Assembly (NCBI RefSeq): GCF_030249845.1
Contig: NZ_JANURM010000002.1
Span: 124,001 to 188,000 of the forward strand
Source of the DNA: Campylobacter gastrosuis
GTDB lineage: Bacteria; Campylobacterota; Campylobacteria; Campylobacterales; Campylobacteraceae
DNA: 64,000 nucleotides
Direction: 5' to 3'
How positions within the stretch are numbered: position 1 is the first letter of the stretch; each line of letters opens with the position of its first letter. This document shows, piece after piece, positions 46,509-57,676 of this stretch. The notes beneath the pieces are model-generated. The model saw only the letters and a program-made list of their open reading frames with translations, did not search any database and was not told where the DNA came from. A program made the position numbers and the translations under genes.

Positions 46509-48412
46509 TCTTTCTCCTTTGGGAGTAAATTTAGATCATTTGACTTTTTAATCTCAAATTTTGGCTCAATCTCATCGCCGACCTTAACAAGGCTAATCAC
46601 CCTTGCCATTTCGTTCTGTCGGGTCGGATAGACGACCTCTTTTGGCGGATCAACTAAGATGAATTTTATCTCGTTTAGTTCAAGCCAGTTGCTTCTATTT
46701 ATGATTTTTGCGGCAAAAATTCCATTTTGCATTACATCAAGCTCATCTTTTAGCCGTTTTAGCTCGGCTTTTTTGGCGTTAAAATCCTTTAAAAGCTCGT
46801 TGTAATCAATAACTAGCTGTTGATACTCTTTTAGCTTTTTCATAAATGTAACTGGCGGGACGACCTTTGCGGCTTGAAGCTCCTCAACCTTGGCTTTTAT
46901 CGTGTAAATTGAGGCTTTGTTTTCATCAATGATGATCTTTTTTGTTTCAATCTGCTTTGGCATTTTTAAAATTTTATGCTCAAAATCTTTGATTTTTTCA
47001 ATCTGCCCCTCAATATCGTATCCCTTATCTTTAATCCGCCTAGCGTCAATGATAAATCTATTATTCGTGCCACGAAGATACTTTATGTCAATTAATTCAA
47101 GTGCGTTTATCGTGCAGTTTGAGCCTAGCGTTTCTATCTTTATCTCATCGGCTGTGATTTGACCGCCGACAACGCTTTTGATTTTTACCTTTTTTGCCAC
47201 GACCGAGCCACCTTCAAGCCTGTCAATAACGACCTCATCGGCGATAACCTGTCCGATATGTATGGCAATATCAGCCGTTTTTGCCTCTATTTTTGCCTTT
47301 GCGTGGGTTTGTCCGCCGATTTTTACCTTGTCTGATTTTATCTGTGCGTTTGCAGCGACATTGCCTTTGACATTTACCTCTTTTGCCTCAACGACAACCC
47401 CAGTGCCAATGGCGTCTTTAAAAATATCGTCCTCTTTGATAACCAAACTCACATTTGAGTCCATTTCGGTCTTAACCGAGCCAGTTTGTCTAAAATTTAT
47501 CTCATTTATTTCAAGCTGTTCTTTTATGTCGTAAGTGCCTTTATCTTCGCTGACAAATCCAGCCTTTTTGGCTCTAAATTTTATAGACCTATCATCCTCT
47601 TCACGCTCAATATTTTCAGTGATATTTATCTCTTTTAACGCCTCTTCTTTTGGGTCATTTACCTTTATAAACTCGCCCCTTACGTTTCTACCATTTGAGC
47701 CTTGCTTTGATTTTATAAACTCAATAATAATCTCATCAGGCACGACACCGAGCAAAAATCCACGATTTGCGTGGTCAATTCGGTCGTGTTTATCTATATT
47801 TTCAAATTTATTTTTGTAGTGAAAAATCATCTTTGAATCAACAGCAGGGCGTGGCTCAATGCCAGTAGCAACGACAAAAGTATAGCTTTGATCAATAATC
47901 TCTTTAATCCTTAAAACAGAGGTGATACGCCCTAGCTCGCTCCTAATATCACGCTCTCTAATGCCGACTAAAATTCCAGCTCTAATTAGCTGTTTTGCAA
48001 TAAATTCATACAAAAACAGCTCATATCCAGGCTCATAAGAAACCTCAGAACTAGGCGAAATGGTGGCTACGATTTTTGTTAAAAGCGAATTAGCACCGAC
48101 GCTAATTGGCGGTAGTTTTGGCGGTGGCGAAACCCTAATGTCAAAAAACTCAACGCTATAAACCTGCTCAATTTTAAGGCTAGGGTCAAGGTAAAAATCT
48201 CTATTTTCAAAAATTTCAAGCTCATCTTTTGAGAGCGTGACTGGCTCGGCGTTTTGCTCGTTTGTGTAAATCGTAACGACATCATAAAGGCGAAAATCTA
48301 TGAATTTTGCCTCAACGCCACTGCTTTTGCTAAGCTCTTTTATATCAGAAAATGGCGTTTTCGTGTCTGTTTTAATAGCCGAAAAATAGATAACCTCTTG
48401 CGTTTCGCTCAA
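46505..48412 (-). CDS. FapA-like DUF342 protein
   Basis: A 635-residue protein. The middle part (about 330-460) is a beta-helical DUF342/FapA core with repeats such as [22 protein letters not shown], and a coiled coil follows (about 475-575). Related proteins (FapA in Vibrio) affect flagellar number or placement; a similar gene lies beside ruvA in C. jejuni as I recall. The N-terminal 190 residues are unassigned. No membrane segment. It is divergent from murJ and overlaps ruvA by 4 bp. Confidence 0.78.
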   Translation of the reverse strand: MSETQEVIYFSAIKTDTKTPFSDIKELSKSSGVEAKFIDFRLYDVVTIYTNEQNAEPVTLSKDELEIFENRDFYLDPSLKIEQVYSVEFFDIRVSPPPKLPPISVGANSLLTKIVATISPSSEVSYEPGYELFLYEFIAKQLIRAGILVGIRERDIRSELGRITSVLRIKEIIDQSYTFVVATGIEPRPAVDSKMIFHYKNKFENIDKHDRIDHANRGFLLGVVPDEIIIEFIKSKQGSNGRNVRGEFIKVNDPKEEALKEINITENIEREEDDRSIKFRAKKAGFVSEDKGTYDIKEQLEINEINFRQTGSVKTEMDSNVSLVIKEDDIFKDAIGTGVVVEAKEVNVKGNVAANAQIKSDKVKIGGQTHAKAKIEAKTADIAIHIGQVIADEVVIDRLEGGSVVAKKVKIKSVVGGQITADEIKIETLGSNCTINALELIDIKYLRGTNNRFIIDARRIKDKGYDIEGQIEKIKDFEHKILKMPKQIETKKIIIDENKASIYTIKAKVEELQAAKVVPPVTFMKKLKEYQQLVIDYNELLKDFNAKKAELKRLKDELDVMQNGIFAAKIINRSNWLELNEIKFILVDPPKEVVYPTRQNEMARVISLVKVGDEIEPKFEIKKSNDLNLLPKEKD

Positions 48413-48474
48413 TTTTAAACCTTGTTTTTTGTAATAATTCTCGCATTATCTCTAAATTTTCATTAAATTTCGGT

Positions 48475-48480
48475 TATAAT
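48475..48480 (+). promoter_or_regulatory. -10 box of murJ
   Basis: TATAAT in the context GGTTATAATTG lies 32 bp before the chosen ATG, in the divergent space with the FapA-like gene. No clear -35. Confidence 0.55.
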
Positions 48481-48512
48481 TGCAGTTGTTTTTAAAATTT
48501 CAAGGTAATTTA

Positions 48513-49913
48513 ATGTTTATAAAGGGCTTTTTCTCAAACGCCAGTGGTATTTTAGTTTCTCGTGTTTTAGGGCTTTTACGTGATATTTTAACGGCACTCG
48601 TGCTTGGTGCTGGGATTTTTAGCGACCTGTTTTTTATCGCCTTTAAAATGCCAAATTTATTTAGGCGAATCTTTGGCGAGGGTGCATTTTCACAGGCTTT
48701 TTTACCAAATTTTACAAAAGCAGTCAAAAAATCGCTTTTTAGCGGTGAAATTTTCTTAAAATTTCTGCTATTTATCGGTATTTTAACGCTTCTAGTAAAT
48801 CTTTTTACTGAGCAGTTTATCGCTATAATTGCAACTGGATTAAGCGAGGCTGACACCAAAAATGCCGTCCCGCTTGTAAGGATAAATTTTTACTACCTAG
48901 CCCTAATTTACGCCGTTACATTTTTAGGCACTTTGCTTCAATACAAAGGGCATTTTGCCACGACTGCGTTTTCAACGGCACTTTTAAATTTATCTATGAT
49001 TTTTTCACTTTTTTTAGCAAATGGGCTAAGCCAAAAAGAGGTGGCGACATATCTTAGCTACGGCGTCGTAATCGGCGGTGTTTTACAGCTTTTAACGCAC
49101 TTTGTGGCACTAAAAGCAAAAGGGCTAAATCCGCTATTTTTTGGTGGAATTTTTAGCTATTTAAAGGGTAAAAAAACTAGCACAAAGGGCTTTTTTGTAA
49201 ATTTTTACCACGGGATTTTAGGCTCGTCAGCTATGCAAATTAGCGCGTTTTTAGACACGTGGCTAGCTAGCTTTTTAGCAAGTGGTAGCATTAGTTATAT
49301 GTTTTATGCAAACCGAATTTTTCAGCTCCCACTCGCCATTTTTGCAATCGCCCTAAGCCAAGCTTTGTTTCCAAAAATCACACGCCTTTTAAAAAACGGC
49401 GATGAAAAAAACGCCCTACTTCAAACCAAAAACGCCTTTATGATTTTGTTTTTTGCGCTTTTAGCTTCAAGCGTTGGTGGCGTGATTTTATCTGAGCCTA
49501 TCATTTGGTTACTTTTTGAGCGTGGCAATTTTACTCACGCTGATACCATAGAGTGTGCTAAGGTGCTATGCGCCTATCTTGTGGGGCTTACCCCTTTTGG
49601 ACTTGCTAAGCTCTTTTCGCTTTGGATTTATGCAAGATTAAAGCAGAAGTTAGCAGCTAAAATTTCAGCCATTTGCCTTGTTTTTAATTTAGTCTTAGCA
49701 CTCATTTTTATGCAGTTTTGGGGTGCTGTGGGACTTGCTTTGGCTAGTTCATTTGGCGGATTTTTACAGCTTTTTTTATACGTTAAAGAGTTTGGATATG
49801 CGAAATTTTTAGCTATAATCCAGATAAAATTTATACTTTTAACTGCCATTTTGATAACGGCAGAGATTTTTTTACTTACATTTTTAAAGGGAATTTTTTA
49901 TGCAAATTTATGA
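48513..49913 (+). CDS. murJ: Lipid II flippase MurJ
   Basis: Start chosen at ATG 48513 with CAAGG upstream, giving 466 residues; an upstream TTG at 48480 overlaps the -10 box. It has about 14 hydrophobic helices and the MurJ motifs SRVLGLLRD (near 15-23) and the [16 protein letters not shown] stretch. It flips lipid II across the inner membrane for peptidoglycan synthesis. The gene overlaps cysS by 14 bp. Confidence 0.94.
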   Translation: MFIKGFFSNASGILVSRVLGLLRDILTALVLGAGIFSDLFFIAFKMPNLFRRIFGEGAFSQAFLPNFTKAVKKSLFSGEIFLKFLLFIGILTLLVNLFTEQFIAIIATGLSEADTKNAVPLVRINFYYLALIYAVTFLGTLLQYKGHFATTAFSTALLNLSMIFSLFLANGLSQKEVATYLSYGVVIGGVLQLLTHFVALKAKGLNPLFFGGIFSYLKGKKTSTKGFFVNFYHGILGSSAMQISAFLDTWLASFLASGSISYMFYANRIFQLPLAIFAIALSQALFPKITRLLKNGDEKNALLQTKNAFMILFFALLASSVGGVILSEPIIWLLFERGNFTHADTIECAKVLCAYLVGLTPFGLAKLFSLWIYARLKQKLAAKISAICLVFNLVLALIFMQFWGAVGLALASSFGGFLQLFLYVKEFGYAKFLAIIQIKFILLTAILITAEIFLLTFLKGIFYANL

Positions 49914-51276
49914 TAGCGTTAAGAAACAAAAGGTTGATTTTAAGCCACAAAATGAGGTGGTTAGAATTTATCTTTGTGGGCCAACGGTTTATGATGACGC
50001 GCACCTTGGACACGCAAAAAGCGCCGTGAGTTTTGATATGTTAAGGCGAGTTTTAATCGCACTCGGACATAAGGTAAAATTTGTAAGAAACTACACCGAC
50101 ATTGATGATAAAATTTTAAAGAAAATGAGCGAGAGTAGCAAGAGTTTAGAGGAGATTACAAATTTTTACATTGATAGCTTTGAGGCCGATATGAAGGCTT
50201 TAAACGTGCTTGACCCTGATGTAAAGCCAAGAGCGACAGAGTGCGTGGGGCAGATGATAGATTACATAAATGAGCTTATTAAAAAAGACTACGCTTACAG
50301 GCTTGATGATGGCATATATTTTAACACCAAAAAAGACACAAAATACCTAAGCATAAGTGGCAGAGAGTGCGATGACACAATGGCTAGGGTTGATAGCAAC
50401 GAGAGCAAAAAAGATCAAAAAGACTTCGTGCTTTGGAAATTTGATGAAAATTTCTACGACGCACCTTTTGGTAAGGGCAGACCCGGCTGGCACACTGAGT
50501 GCGTTGCGATGATAAAAGAACATTTATCAAACGACACGGAATTTGAGATAGATATCCACGCTGGTGGGTCTGACCTGCTCTTCCCGCACCACGAAAACGA
50601 AGCAGCGCAGTGTCGCTGCCACTCTGGCAAGGAGCTAAGCAAATACTGGCTACACAACGGCTTTATACAGATAAATAACGAAAAGATGAGCAAGAGCTTA
50701 AACAACAGCTTTTTTGTTAAAGACGCACTTAAAGATTATCAAGGCGAGGTGCTTAGATTTTATCTATTAAGTAGCCATTACAGGGCGAATTTTAACTACT
50801 CAATTGATGATTTAAACGCCTCAAAAAAACGCCTTGATAAAATTTACCGCCTTAAAAAGCGCGTTTATGACACAAAACTTGGCGAAGTTAGCGCTGATTT
50901 TAAAAGTGAAATTTTAGATGCTCTAAGCGATGATTTAAACACATCAAAGGCACTTGCTGTGGTTGATGAGTTTGTAAATTTAGCAAACGAAGGACTTGAT
51001 AAAAATCCAAAAGATAAAGCCCTAAAAACCACGATAGTTGCAAATTTAGCCTTTTTAGAGCAAATTTTTGGTATCGCCACGCTTGATAGCTTTGAGTATT
51101 TTCAGTTTGGCGTAAGCGATGAGTTAAAAGCAAAAATAAACGAGCTAATCTTAAAGCGAAACGAGGCAAAAAAAGAGCGAAATTTCGCCCTAGCAGATGA
51201 GATTAGAGAGCAGATAAATGCCCTAAATATCAACATAATGGACACACCAAGTGGCACACTTTGGGAGAAAGTATGA
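49900..51276 (+). CDS. cysS: Cysteinyl-tRNA synthetase
   Basis: A 458-residue class I synthetase. The HIGH-type motif is HLGHA (near residue 37), KMSKS is near 264-268, and the zinc ligands CGPTVYD (26 onward), C205-region and HHENE are present. It charges tRNA-Cys. It overlaps murJ upstream and msbA downstream (ATGA), so these three genes are co-transcribed. Confidence 0.96.
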   Translation: MQIYDSVKKQKVDFKPQNEVVRIYLCGPTVYDDAHLGHAKSAVSFDMLRRVLIALGHKVKFVRNYTDIDDKILKKMSESSKSLEEITNFYIDSFEADMKALNVLDPDVKPRATECVGQMIDYINELIKKDYAYRLDDGIYFNTKKDTKYLSISGRECDDTMARVDSNESKKDQKDFVLWKFDENFYDAPFGKGRPGWHTECVAMIKEHLSNDTEFEIDIHAGGSDLLFPHHENEAAQCRCHSGKELSKYWLHNGFIQINNEKMSKSLNNSFFVKDALKDYQGEVLRFYLLSSHYRANFNYSIDDLNASKKRLDKIYRLKKRVYDTKLGEVSADFKSEILDALSDDLNTSKALAVVDEFVNLANEGLDKNPKDKALKTTIVANLAFLEQIFGIATLDSFEYFQFGVSDELKAKINELILKRNEAKKERNFALADEIREQINALNINIMDTPSGTLWEKV

Positions 51277-52991
51277 AGTTAAAAGACGTTTTAAAGCGAT
51301 TTACACCCTATTTTAAGGATTATATACCCCAGTTTGTTCTAGCCTTTATCGGTATGATTTTAGCCAGTGGTGGCTCGGCAGTTTCAGCGTGGCTTGTTGA
51401 GCCAGTGCTAAATAAAATTTTCGTTGAAAAAAACGAAACCCTGCTTTACATTCTGCCTTACGCCATAATCGCTGTCTATTTTTTTAAAAATTTAGGCACA
51501 TTTATGCAGGCTTATTTTACCGCTTTTATCGGTCAGGACACGATTAGGCGGTTTCGTGATAAGATGCTAAGAAATATGCTAAGCCTTGATATTAGCTTTT
51601 TTAACACCTACCGAACGGGCGAGCTTTTAAGCAGGACAATAAACGACATTGAGCGAATTAGAGCCATTGTTTCAAGTATGATACCTGAATTTTTGCGTGA
51701 GCTTATCACGATTTTTGCCCTGCTTTTTGTGGTGATTTATCAAAGTCCAACCCTTGCCTTTTTTGCACTTTTTGTCCTGCCACTAGCACTCTATCCTATC
51801 TCTCGCCTTGCAAAAAAGATGAAAAAAATCTCAAAAAAATCGCAAGAGAAAATTTCAGATATCAGCTCGGCATTAAATGAAATTTTTACAAATATTGAGA
51901 TTATAAAGGCAAACAACGCCCAAAACTACGAGCAAAGCAAGTTTGAAAGCGAAAATGAAAAATTTCTAAATATAAACCTAAAATCAACAAAAATTGAACA
52001 GCTAGTCAGCCCAATGATGGAGCTAATTGGCTCAATTGGCGTGGCTGTCGTTATCATCATCGGCGGTCAGGACGTGATTGACGGCAAACTTAGCATAGGT
52101 GCCTTCTTTTCGTTCTTAACGGCACTTTTTATGCTTTACACGCCGATTAAAAGGATTGTGGGAATTTATAACAAAATGCAAGATGCAATCGCTGCTAGCG
52201 AGCGGACTTTTGAGCTACTTGATAAGAGAGCCAGTGTTAAAAACGGCGAAATTTTAATGCCAAAACACATAAATGAGATTGAGTTTAAAAATGTCCGTTT
52301 AAGCTACGATGGCACAAACGAGGTCTTAAAAGGCGTAAATTTAAAGGCAAAAACATCAGAAATGATAGCACTTGTCGGTTCAAGTGGCGGCGGTAAAACC
52401 TCGCTAATTAATCTTTTAATGCGGTTTTATGACGTTACTAGCGGTAAAATTTCAATAAATGGTATCAATTTAAAGGATATTGAGATTAGCTCACTTCGCG
52501 ATAAAATCGGACTTGTTACACAGCGCGTTTATATCTTTAACGACACGATAGCAAACAACGTAGCTTACGGGCGAGAATTTGATGAAAACGAGGTCATAAA
52601 CGCCCTAAAAATGGCAAATGCTTACAAATTTGTAAGCAAATTAGAACACGGCATTTACTCCACGCTTGATGAGTTTGGCACAAATTTATCTGGCGGTCAA
52701 AGGCAAAGAGTGGCAATCGCAAGGGCAATGTATAAAAATCCAGAAATTTTAATCTTTGATGAGGCAACTTCTGCACTTGATAACGAGAGCGAAAGAGAGA
52801 TAACAAACGCCATAAATAAACTCCGCCACACAAAGATAATCTTTGTCATCGCTCACCGCCTAAGCACCGTGCAAAACGCCGATAAAATCGCAGTTATCGC
52901 TGGTGGAGAAGTGGTTGGATTTGATAGCGATGAGGTTTTAAGCAAGAGTTGTGAAATTTATGCAAAACTCAAAGGCAAAGCTTTAATTTAA
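51273..52991 (+). CDS. msbA: Lipid A export ABC transporter MsbA-like (permease-ATPase)
   Basis: Start chosen at ATG 51273, which overlaps the cysS stop (ATGA), giving 572 residues. Six transmembrane helices occupy about 20-310. The ATPase domain has Walker [10 protein letters not shown] (about 370), the LSGGQ signature and the Walker [10 protein letters not shown]. MsbA flips lipid A-core across the inner membrane. Gene order cysS-msbA matches C. jejuni as I remember, which favours MsbA over other ABCB exporters. Confidence 0.9.
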   Translation: MKLKDVLKRFTPYFKDYIPQFVLAFIGMILASGGSAVSAWLVEPVLNKIFVEKNETLLYILPYAIIAVYFFKNLGTFMQAYFTAFIGQDTIRRFRDKMLRNMLSLDISFFNTYRTGELLSRTINDIERIRAIVSSMIPEFLRELITIFALLFVVIYQSPTLAFFALFVLPLALYPISRLAKKMKKISKKSQEKISDISSALNEIFTNIEIIKANNAQNYEQSKFESENEKFLNINLKSTKIEQLVSPMMELIGSIGVAVVIIIGGQDVIDGKLSIGAFFSFLTALFMLYTPIKRIVGIYNKMQDAIAASERTFELLDKRASVKNGEILMPKHINEIEFKNVRLSYDGTNEVLKGVNLKAKTSEMIALVGSSGGGKTSLINLLMRFYDVTSGKISINGINLKDIEISSLRDKIGLVTQRVYIFNDTIANNVAYGREFDENEVINALKMANAYKFVSKLEHGIYSTLDEFGTNLSGGQRQRVAIARAMYKNPEILIFDEATSALDNESEREITNAINKLRHTKIIFVIAHRLSTVQNADKIAVIAGGEVVGFDSDEVLSKSCEIYAKLKGKALI

Positions 52992-53032
52992 GGCGAATTT
53001 TGATAAAATCAGCCCCATTTTAAGGATTATTT

Positions 53033-54124
53033 ATGAGTTATGAAAATTTAAAGAAGCTGTTTTTTAAACTTGACCCAGAGAACGCTCACAAAATCGCCGA
53101 GTATTCGCTAAGGTTTGCAAACGCCATTTATCCGGGAATTTTTAGCTTTGTAGCAAATAAATTCGTGGTTGATGATTTGAGCTTAAAACAGAATATTTTT
53201 AATAAAACTTATCATAATCCAATCGGCATTGGTGGCGGATTTGATAAAAACGCAACGATGATGGCTGGACTTAGTGCTCTTGGCTTTGGCTACCTTGAAT
53301 ACGGCACCTTTACTCCAAAACCACAAAGTGGCAACGCAAAACCGCGACTATTTCGGCTAATTGATGAAAAAAGCATACAAAATGCAATGGGTTTTAACAA
53401 CGAAGGCGCTGTAAAAATCAAAGACAGAGTTAGCAAAATTTATCCAAACGCCCTGCCACTTTGGGCAAATATCGGCAAAAACAAGCTCACGCCAAACGAA
53501 AACGCCCTAAGCGATTATGAAATTTTAGTGCGTGAGTTTGACGGACTTTGCGACGCCTTTGTGATAAATTTAAGCTCGCCAAACACCCCAAATTTAAGGG
53601 CTTTGCAAGAAGTTAGCTTCATAAATGAGCTGTTTTTAAGCCTAAAAAATCTAACAAAAACGCCAATTATCCTAAAAATTTCGCCAGATTTAGCACACGA
53701 AAAGGCGATAGAAATTTGCCAAAGTGCCGTTAAAAGCGGAGCTAGTGGCATAATCATCTCAAACACGAGCATTGATTATTCGCTATCAAAATCAAGCAAT
53801 TTGCAAAATTTTGGCGGACTTAGTGGCGAAGTTATAAAGCAAAAATCGCGTGAAATTTTTAAAGCCGTAGCCGATGAGCTTTTTGGTAAAACGATACTCA
53901 TCGCTTGTGGCGGTATCAGCGATGCAAAAGAGGCTTATGAGCGGATAAAAATGGGGGCAAATTTGGTGCAAATTTTTACCGCCTTTATCTATGAAGGCTA
54001 TGGGATTTGCAAAAATTTAAACGATGAGATTATAAAACTTTTAAAGGCTGACGGATTTAGCCACATAAGCGAAGCTGTCGGCGTAAATGTAGGGGCAAAA
54101 ATTGATAAAACCAAACAAAACTAA
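53033..54124 (+). CDS. pyrD: Dihydroorotate dehydrogenase (quinone), class 2
   Basis: A 363-residue membrane-associated flavoenzyme that makes orotate in pyrimidine synthesis. An N-terminal helical extension (about 1-40) is typical of class 2. FDKNA near 76, the NLSSPNTP motif with its catalytic serine (about 183) and the IACGGISDAKEA phosphate-binding motif are visible. A GATAAAAT -10-like box lies at 53002-53009. It overlaps the peptidase gene by 23 bp. Confidence 0.95.
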   Translation: MSYENLKKLFFKLDPENAHKIAEYSLRFANAIYPGIFSFVANKFVVDDLSLKQNIFNKTYHNPIGIGGGFDKNATMMAGLSALGFGYLEYGTFTPKPQSGNAKPRLFRLIDEKSIQNAMGFNNEGAVKIKDRVSKIYPNALPLWANIGKNKLTPNENALSDYEILVREFDGLCDAFVINLSSPNTPNLRALQEVSFINELFLSLKNLTKTPIILKISPDLAHEKAIEICQSAVKSGASGIIISNTSIDYSLSKSSNLQNFGGLSGEVIKQKSREIFKAVADELFGKTILIACGGISDAKEAYERIKMGANLVQIFTAFIYEGYGICKNLNDEIIKLLKADGFSHISEAVGVNVGAKIDKTKQN

Positions 54125-55349
54125 ACTAAAAAACGGACTTGAAATTTACCACATACCGCTAAATCGTGGCTCAAAGGTCATTAGCGTTGATATCTTTTAC
54201 AAAGTCGGCTCACGCAACGAACAAATGGGCAAAAGCGGTATCGCTCATATGCTTGAACACCTAAATTTTAAATCCACAAAAAACCTAAAAGCTGGGGAGT
54301 TTGATGAGATAGTAAAGGGCTTTGGAGGCGTAAATAACGCCTCAACTGGCTTTGATTACACGCACTATTTTATCAAGTGTTCAAGCGAAAATTTAGCCAA
54401 AAGCTTGGAGCTTTTTGCCGAATTAATGGCAAATTTAAACCTAAAAGACAAGGAATTTCAGCCAGAACGAGATGTCGTAGCAGAAGAGCGAAGGTGGCGG
54501 ACGGATAATAATCCGCTTGGATACCTTTACTACCGACTTTACAACCACGCATTTATCTACCACCCATACCACTGGACACCAATCGGATTTACAAACGACA
54601 TAAAAAACTGGACGATTGATGATATCAGGGAATTTCACGCCACTTACTATCAGCCAAAAAATGCGATTTTGTTAATCAGTGGCGATATTGATAAAAAAAG
54701 TGCGTTTGAACTCTCTAAAAGTGCCTTTGAAAACATAAAAAACAGCCGTGAAATTCCAAAGGTTCATTGTATTGAGCCAAAGCAAGACGGCGAGAAAAGA
54801 GCGGTTTTATACAGAGATAGCGAGGTTGAGATGTTAGCTATCGCATTTAAAATTCCAAGCTTTAACCACGCTGAGCAGATCGGATTAAACGCCATTAGCG
54901 AGTATCTTTCAAGTGGCAAAAGCTCGGTTTTGCAAAAAATTTTGGTTGAAGAAAAACAGCTTGTAAATCAAATTTATGCCTATGCTATGAGTAGCATTGA
55001 TGAGAATTTATTTATCTTTTTAGCCGTTTGCAATCCAGGCGTAAAAGCCGAAGTAATTGAAGCTGAAATTTTAAAAATTATAGATGATTTAAAGCAAAAA
55101 ACGATAGATAATGATGAAATTTTACGCACAAAAAACATAATAAAAAGCGACTTCATTTACTCATTTGACAGCGCTTCAAAGGTTGCAAATTTATATGGTA
55201 GCTACCTTGCTCGTGGCGATATTTTGCCACTTTACGAGCTAGAAAATAGAATTGAAAATATAGATGAAAATATGATTAAAGAGATTGCAAATAAATATTT
55301 TATAAACAAAACAAAAACAACAATAATTCTACGAAAGGATGAGCAGTGA
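54102..55349 (+). CDS. M16-family zinc peptidase
   Basis: A 415-residue protein starting at a TTG inside the pyrD end. The inverted zinc motif HMLEH (HxxEH) is at residues 49-53, and the downstream glutamate is in VVAEERRWR (near 126). The C-terminal half is the usual inactive domain. No clear signal peptide. Its protein targets are unknown. It overlaps dapA by 4 bp, and the pair order peptidase-dapA matches my memory of C. jejuni. Confidence 0.88.
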   Translation: MIKPNKTKLKNGLEIYHIPLNRGSKVISVDIFYKVGSRNEQMGKSGIAHMLEHLNFKSTKNLKAGEFDEIVKGFGGVNNASTGFDYTHYFIKCSSENLAKSLELFAELMANLNLKDKEFQPERDVVAEERRWRTDNNPLGYLYYRLYNHAFIYHPYHWTPIGFTNDIKNWTIDDIREFHATYYQPKNAILLISGDIDKKSAFELSKSAFENIKNSREIPKVHCIEPKQDGEKRAVLYRDSEVEMLAIAFKIPSFNHAEQIGLNAISEYLSSGKSSVLQKILVEEKQLVNQIYAYAMSSIDENLFIFLAVCNPGVKAEVIEAEILKIIDDLKQKTIDNDEILRTKNIIKSDFIYSFDSASKVANLYGSYLARGDILPLYELENRIENIDENMIKEIANKYFINKTKTTIILRKDEQ

Positions 55350-56239
55350 AAAAAGAGATTATCGGTGCGATGACAGCACTAATTACTCCGTTTAAAAACG
55401 GCAAAATAGACCAAGAGAGCTACGCAAAGCTGATAAAAAGGCAGATAAAAAACGGCATTGACGCTGTTGTGCCAGTAGGCACGACTGGCGAGAGTGCGAC
55501 GCTAACGCACGAAGAACATAAAATTTGCATACAAATCGCCGTAGATACGTGTAAAGGCACGGCTACAAAGGTTCTAGCTGGTGCTGGCTCAAACGCCACT
55601 CACGAAGCCATTGAATTTGCACAATTCGCCCAAAATCAGGGTGCTGACGGCATTTTATCAATCACGCCGTATTATAACAAACCAATGCAAGAAGGGCTTT
55701 ATGAACATTACAAAGCCATTGCAAATAGCGTTGATCTGCCTGTAATGCTTTATAATGTCCCGGGCAGAACGGGCTGTGATATGCTCCCAGCCACGATTTT
55801 TAGGCTATTTAACGACTGCCCTAATATTTATGGCGTAAAAGAGGCGACTGGTAGCATTGATAGGTGCGTTGATTTACTCGCTCACGAGCCAAATTTAGTC
55901 GTGGTTAGCGGAGAGGACGCTATAAACTACCCTATCCTTTCAAATGGTGGCAAGGGCGTAATTTCGGTAACTTCAAATATCCTGCCAGATAAAATTTCAG
56001 AGCTAACCCACCTAGCACTTGATGAGAGATACATTGAAGCAAAAGCGATAAACGACAAACTTTATAGCATTAATAAAATAATGTTTTGCGAAAGCAACCC
56101 AATACCGATAAAAGCGGCAATGTTTATTGCTGGGCTAACCCCAGTGCTTGAATACAGACTGCCTTTAACACCGCCAAGTAGCGAGAATTTAAAGAAAATT
56201 GAAGCAGTGATGAAAACTTACGATATAAAAGGATTTTAA
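55346..56239 (+). CDS. dapA: 4-hydroxy-tetrahydrodipicolinate synthase
   Basis: A 297-residue TIM-barrel aldolase that joins pyruvate and aspartate semialdehyde on the lysine/DAP path to peptidoglycan. GTTGESATL is near 44-52, the tyrosine is in LYNVPGRTG (near 134), and the Schiff-base lysine is in YGVKEATG (near 162). ATGA and TAATG overlaps join it to both neighbours. Confidence 0.96.
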   Translation: MKKEIIGAMTALITPFKNGKIDQESYAKLIKRQIKNGIDAVVPVGTTGESATLTHEEHKICIQIAVDTCKGTATKVLAGAGSNATHEAIEFAQFAQNQGADGILSITPYYNKPMQEGLYEHYKAIANSVDLPVMLYNVPGRTGCDMLPATIFRLFNDCPNIYGVKEATGSIDRCVDLLAHEPNLVVVSGEDAINYPILSNGGKGVISVTSNILPDKISELTHLALDERYIEAKAINDKLYSINKIMFCESNPIPIKAAMFIAGLTPVLEYRLPLTPPSSENLKKIEAVMKTYDIKGF

Positions 56240-57024
56240 TGGATTTTACAAACGAATTTAAAGGCAAAACGCTAGTTATCAGCGGTGGCACACGTGGAAT
56301 TGGTCGTGCCATCGTTTTAGAATTTGCTAAGCTTGGCGTTAATATAGCATTTACTTTTAACTCAAACGAGGAGTTAGCACTAAGTCAAGCCAAAGAGCTT
56401 GAAGCAAAATACGGCATAAAAGCCCGTGCCTACGCCCTAAATATACTTGAACCTGAAACTTACAAAGAGCTATTTTTAAAGATTGATGAGGATTTTGACA
56501 GGGTTGATTTTTTCATCTCAAACGCCATTATTTCAGGTCGTGCCGTGGCTGGTGGCTACACAAAATTTATGAAGCTAAAACCACGTGGCATTAACAATAT
56601 ATTTACCGCAACCGTTAATGCCTTCGTCGTTGGCTCACAAGAAGCAGCCAAACGTATGCAAAAGGTCGGCGGTGGCTCAATCATCTCGCTTAGCTCAACT
56701 GGCAACTTGGTCTATATTGAAAACTACTCAGGTCACGGCACGGCAAAAGCGGCTGTTGAAGCTATGGCAAGATACGCTGCCACCGAGCTTGGAGAGCATA
56801 ATATCAGGGTAAATGTCGTAAGCGGTGGTCCAATTGAAACCGACGCTTTAAGGGCATTTACAAATTACGAAGAGGTCAAAGCCGTAACATCAAAGCTAAG
56901 TCCGCTAAATCGTATGGGAGAGCCGACTGATTTAAGTGGTGCTTGTGTATTTTTATGCTCATCAAAGGCAAGTTGGGTAACCGGACACACGTTTATAATT
57001 GACGGCGGCACGACATTTAAGTAA
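56239..57024 (+). CDS. Short-chain dehydrogenase, enoyl-ACP-reductase-like (FabL/FabI-like spacing)
   Basis: A 261-residue SDR. The cofactor motif is GGTRGIG (16-22). The catalytic pair is Y163 and K170, a Y-x6-K spacing, which is that of FabI/FabL enoyl-ACP reductases and not the Y-x3-K of ordinary SDRs. It may therefore be an enoyl-ACP reductase or a relative. Homologues next to dapA in Campylobacter and Helicobacter are usually labelled only as oxidoreductase or hydroxysteroid dehydrogenase. It follows dapA with a one-base overlap. Confidence 0.82.
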   Translation: MDFTNEFKGKTLVISGGTRGIGRAIVLEFAKLGVNIAFTFNSNEELALSQAKELEAKYGIKARAYALNILEPETYKELFLKIDEDFDRVDFFISNAIISGRAVAGGYTKFMKLKPRGINNIFTATVNAFVVGSQEAAKRMQKVGGGSIISLSSTGNLVYIENYSGHGTAKAAVEAMARYAATELGEHNIRVNVVSGGPIETDALRAFTNYEEVKAVTSKLSPLNRMGEPTDLSGACVFLCSSKASWVTGHTFIIDGGTTFK

Positions 57025-57054
57025 AATTTTACATATTATTTAAAAGAGAAAACG

Positions 57055-57594
57055 ATGAATTTACCAAACGCCCTAGCCTGTTTTAGGATTTTACTAGCAC
57101 CGCTTATGTTTTATCTGCTCTTAAATGCGCACGAAAATTTCGCACAAATCCACATAAGCTGGATAAATTACTTCGCTGGACTTGTCTTTGTTATCGCTAG
57201 TGTTACTGATTTTTTTGACGGCTACATCGCTAGGCTTTGGGATCAAAAGACCAAGCTTGGCGCCGTGCTTGACCCACTAGCTGATAAAATGCTAACACTC
57301 GGGGCGTTTTTGGGGCTTATGATGATAGGCAGGGCAAATCCTTGGGCTATTTACCTTATATTAATACGTGAATTTTTCATAACTGGATTTCGCGTTGTTA
57401 TCGCTAGCGAAGGGTTAAACGTCGCTGCCTCAATGGCTGGTAAGGTAAAAACAGTCTTTCAAATGATAGCCATTGGCTTTCTTACAATGCAGTGGTGGGG
57501 AGCTGAAATTTTACTCTGGATTGCCGTATTTCTCACACTTTACTCAGGATTTGAGTATATTTTTGCATACATTAAGTCAATTAAGAAAAAATAA
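57055..57594 (+). CDS. pgsA: CDP-diacylglycerol--glycerol-3-phosphate 3-phosphatidyltransferase
   Basis: A 179-residue inner-membrane enzyme that makes phosphatidylglycerol phosphate. The CDP-alcohol phosphotransferase motif is complete: DGYIAR, then G-x3-D-x3-D in GAVLDPLADKM (about 62-84). Several hydrophobic helices. It follows the SDR gene by 30 bp with an AAGAG-type ribosome site. Confidence 0.93.
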   Translation: MNLPNALACFRILLAPLMFYLLLNAHENFAQIHISWINYFAGLVFVIASVTDFFDGYIARLWDQKTKLGAVLDPLADKMLTLGAFLGLMMIGRANPWAIYLILIREFFITGFRVVIASEGLNVAASMAGKVKTVFQMIAIGFLTMQWWGAEILLWIAVFLTLYSGFEYIFAYIKSIKKK

Positions 57595-57622
57595 TCTACC
57601 CTTTTAATTTTTTTTAATAAAA

Positions 57623-57628
57623 TATAAT
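57623..57628 (+). promoter_or_regulatory. Probable -10 box of the chemoreceptor gene
   Basis: TATAAT within a very A/T-rich spacer lies about 48 bp before the ATG. The ribosome site is AGGGGGAG. Confidence 0.4.
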
Positions 57629-57676
57629 ATAAAATTAATACATCTAAAATTTTTATAAAATCAAAAGGGGGAGATT

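Noticed and set aside
46917-47819. Three open frames on the plus strand opposite the FapA-like gene
   Set aside because: They are serine/isoleucine-rich mirror frames of a strongly coding minus-strand gene, have no ribosome sites, and show no domain.
48480-48512. Upstream TTG start for murJ
   Set aside because: It overlaps the TATAAT box and adds residues not seen in MurJ; ATG 48513 has a better ribosome site.
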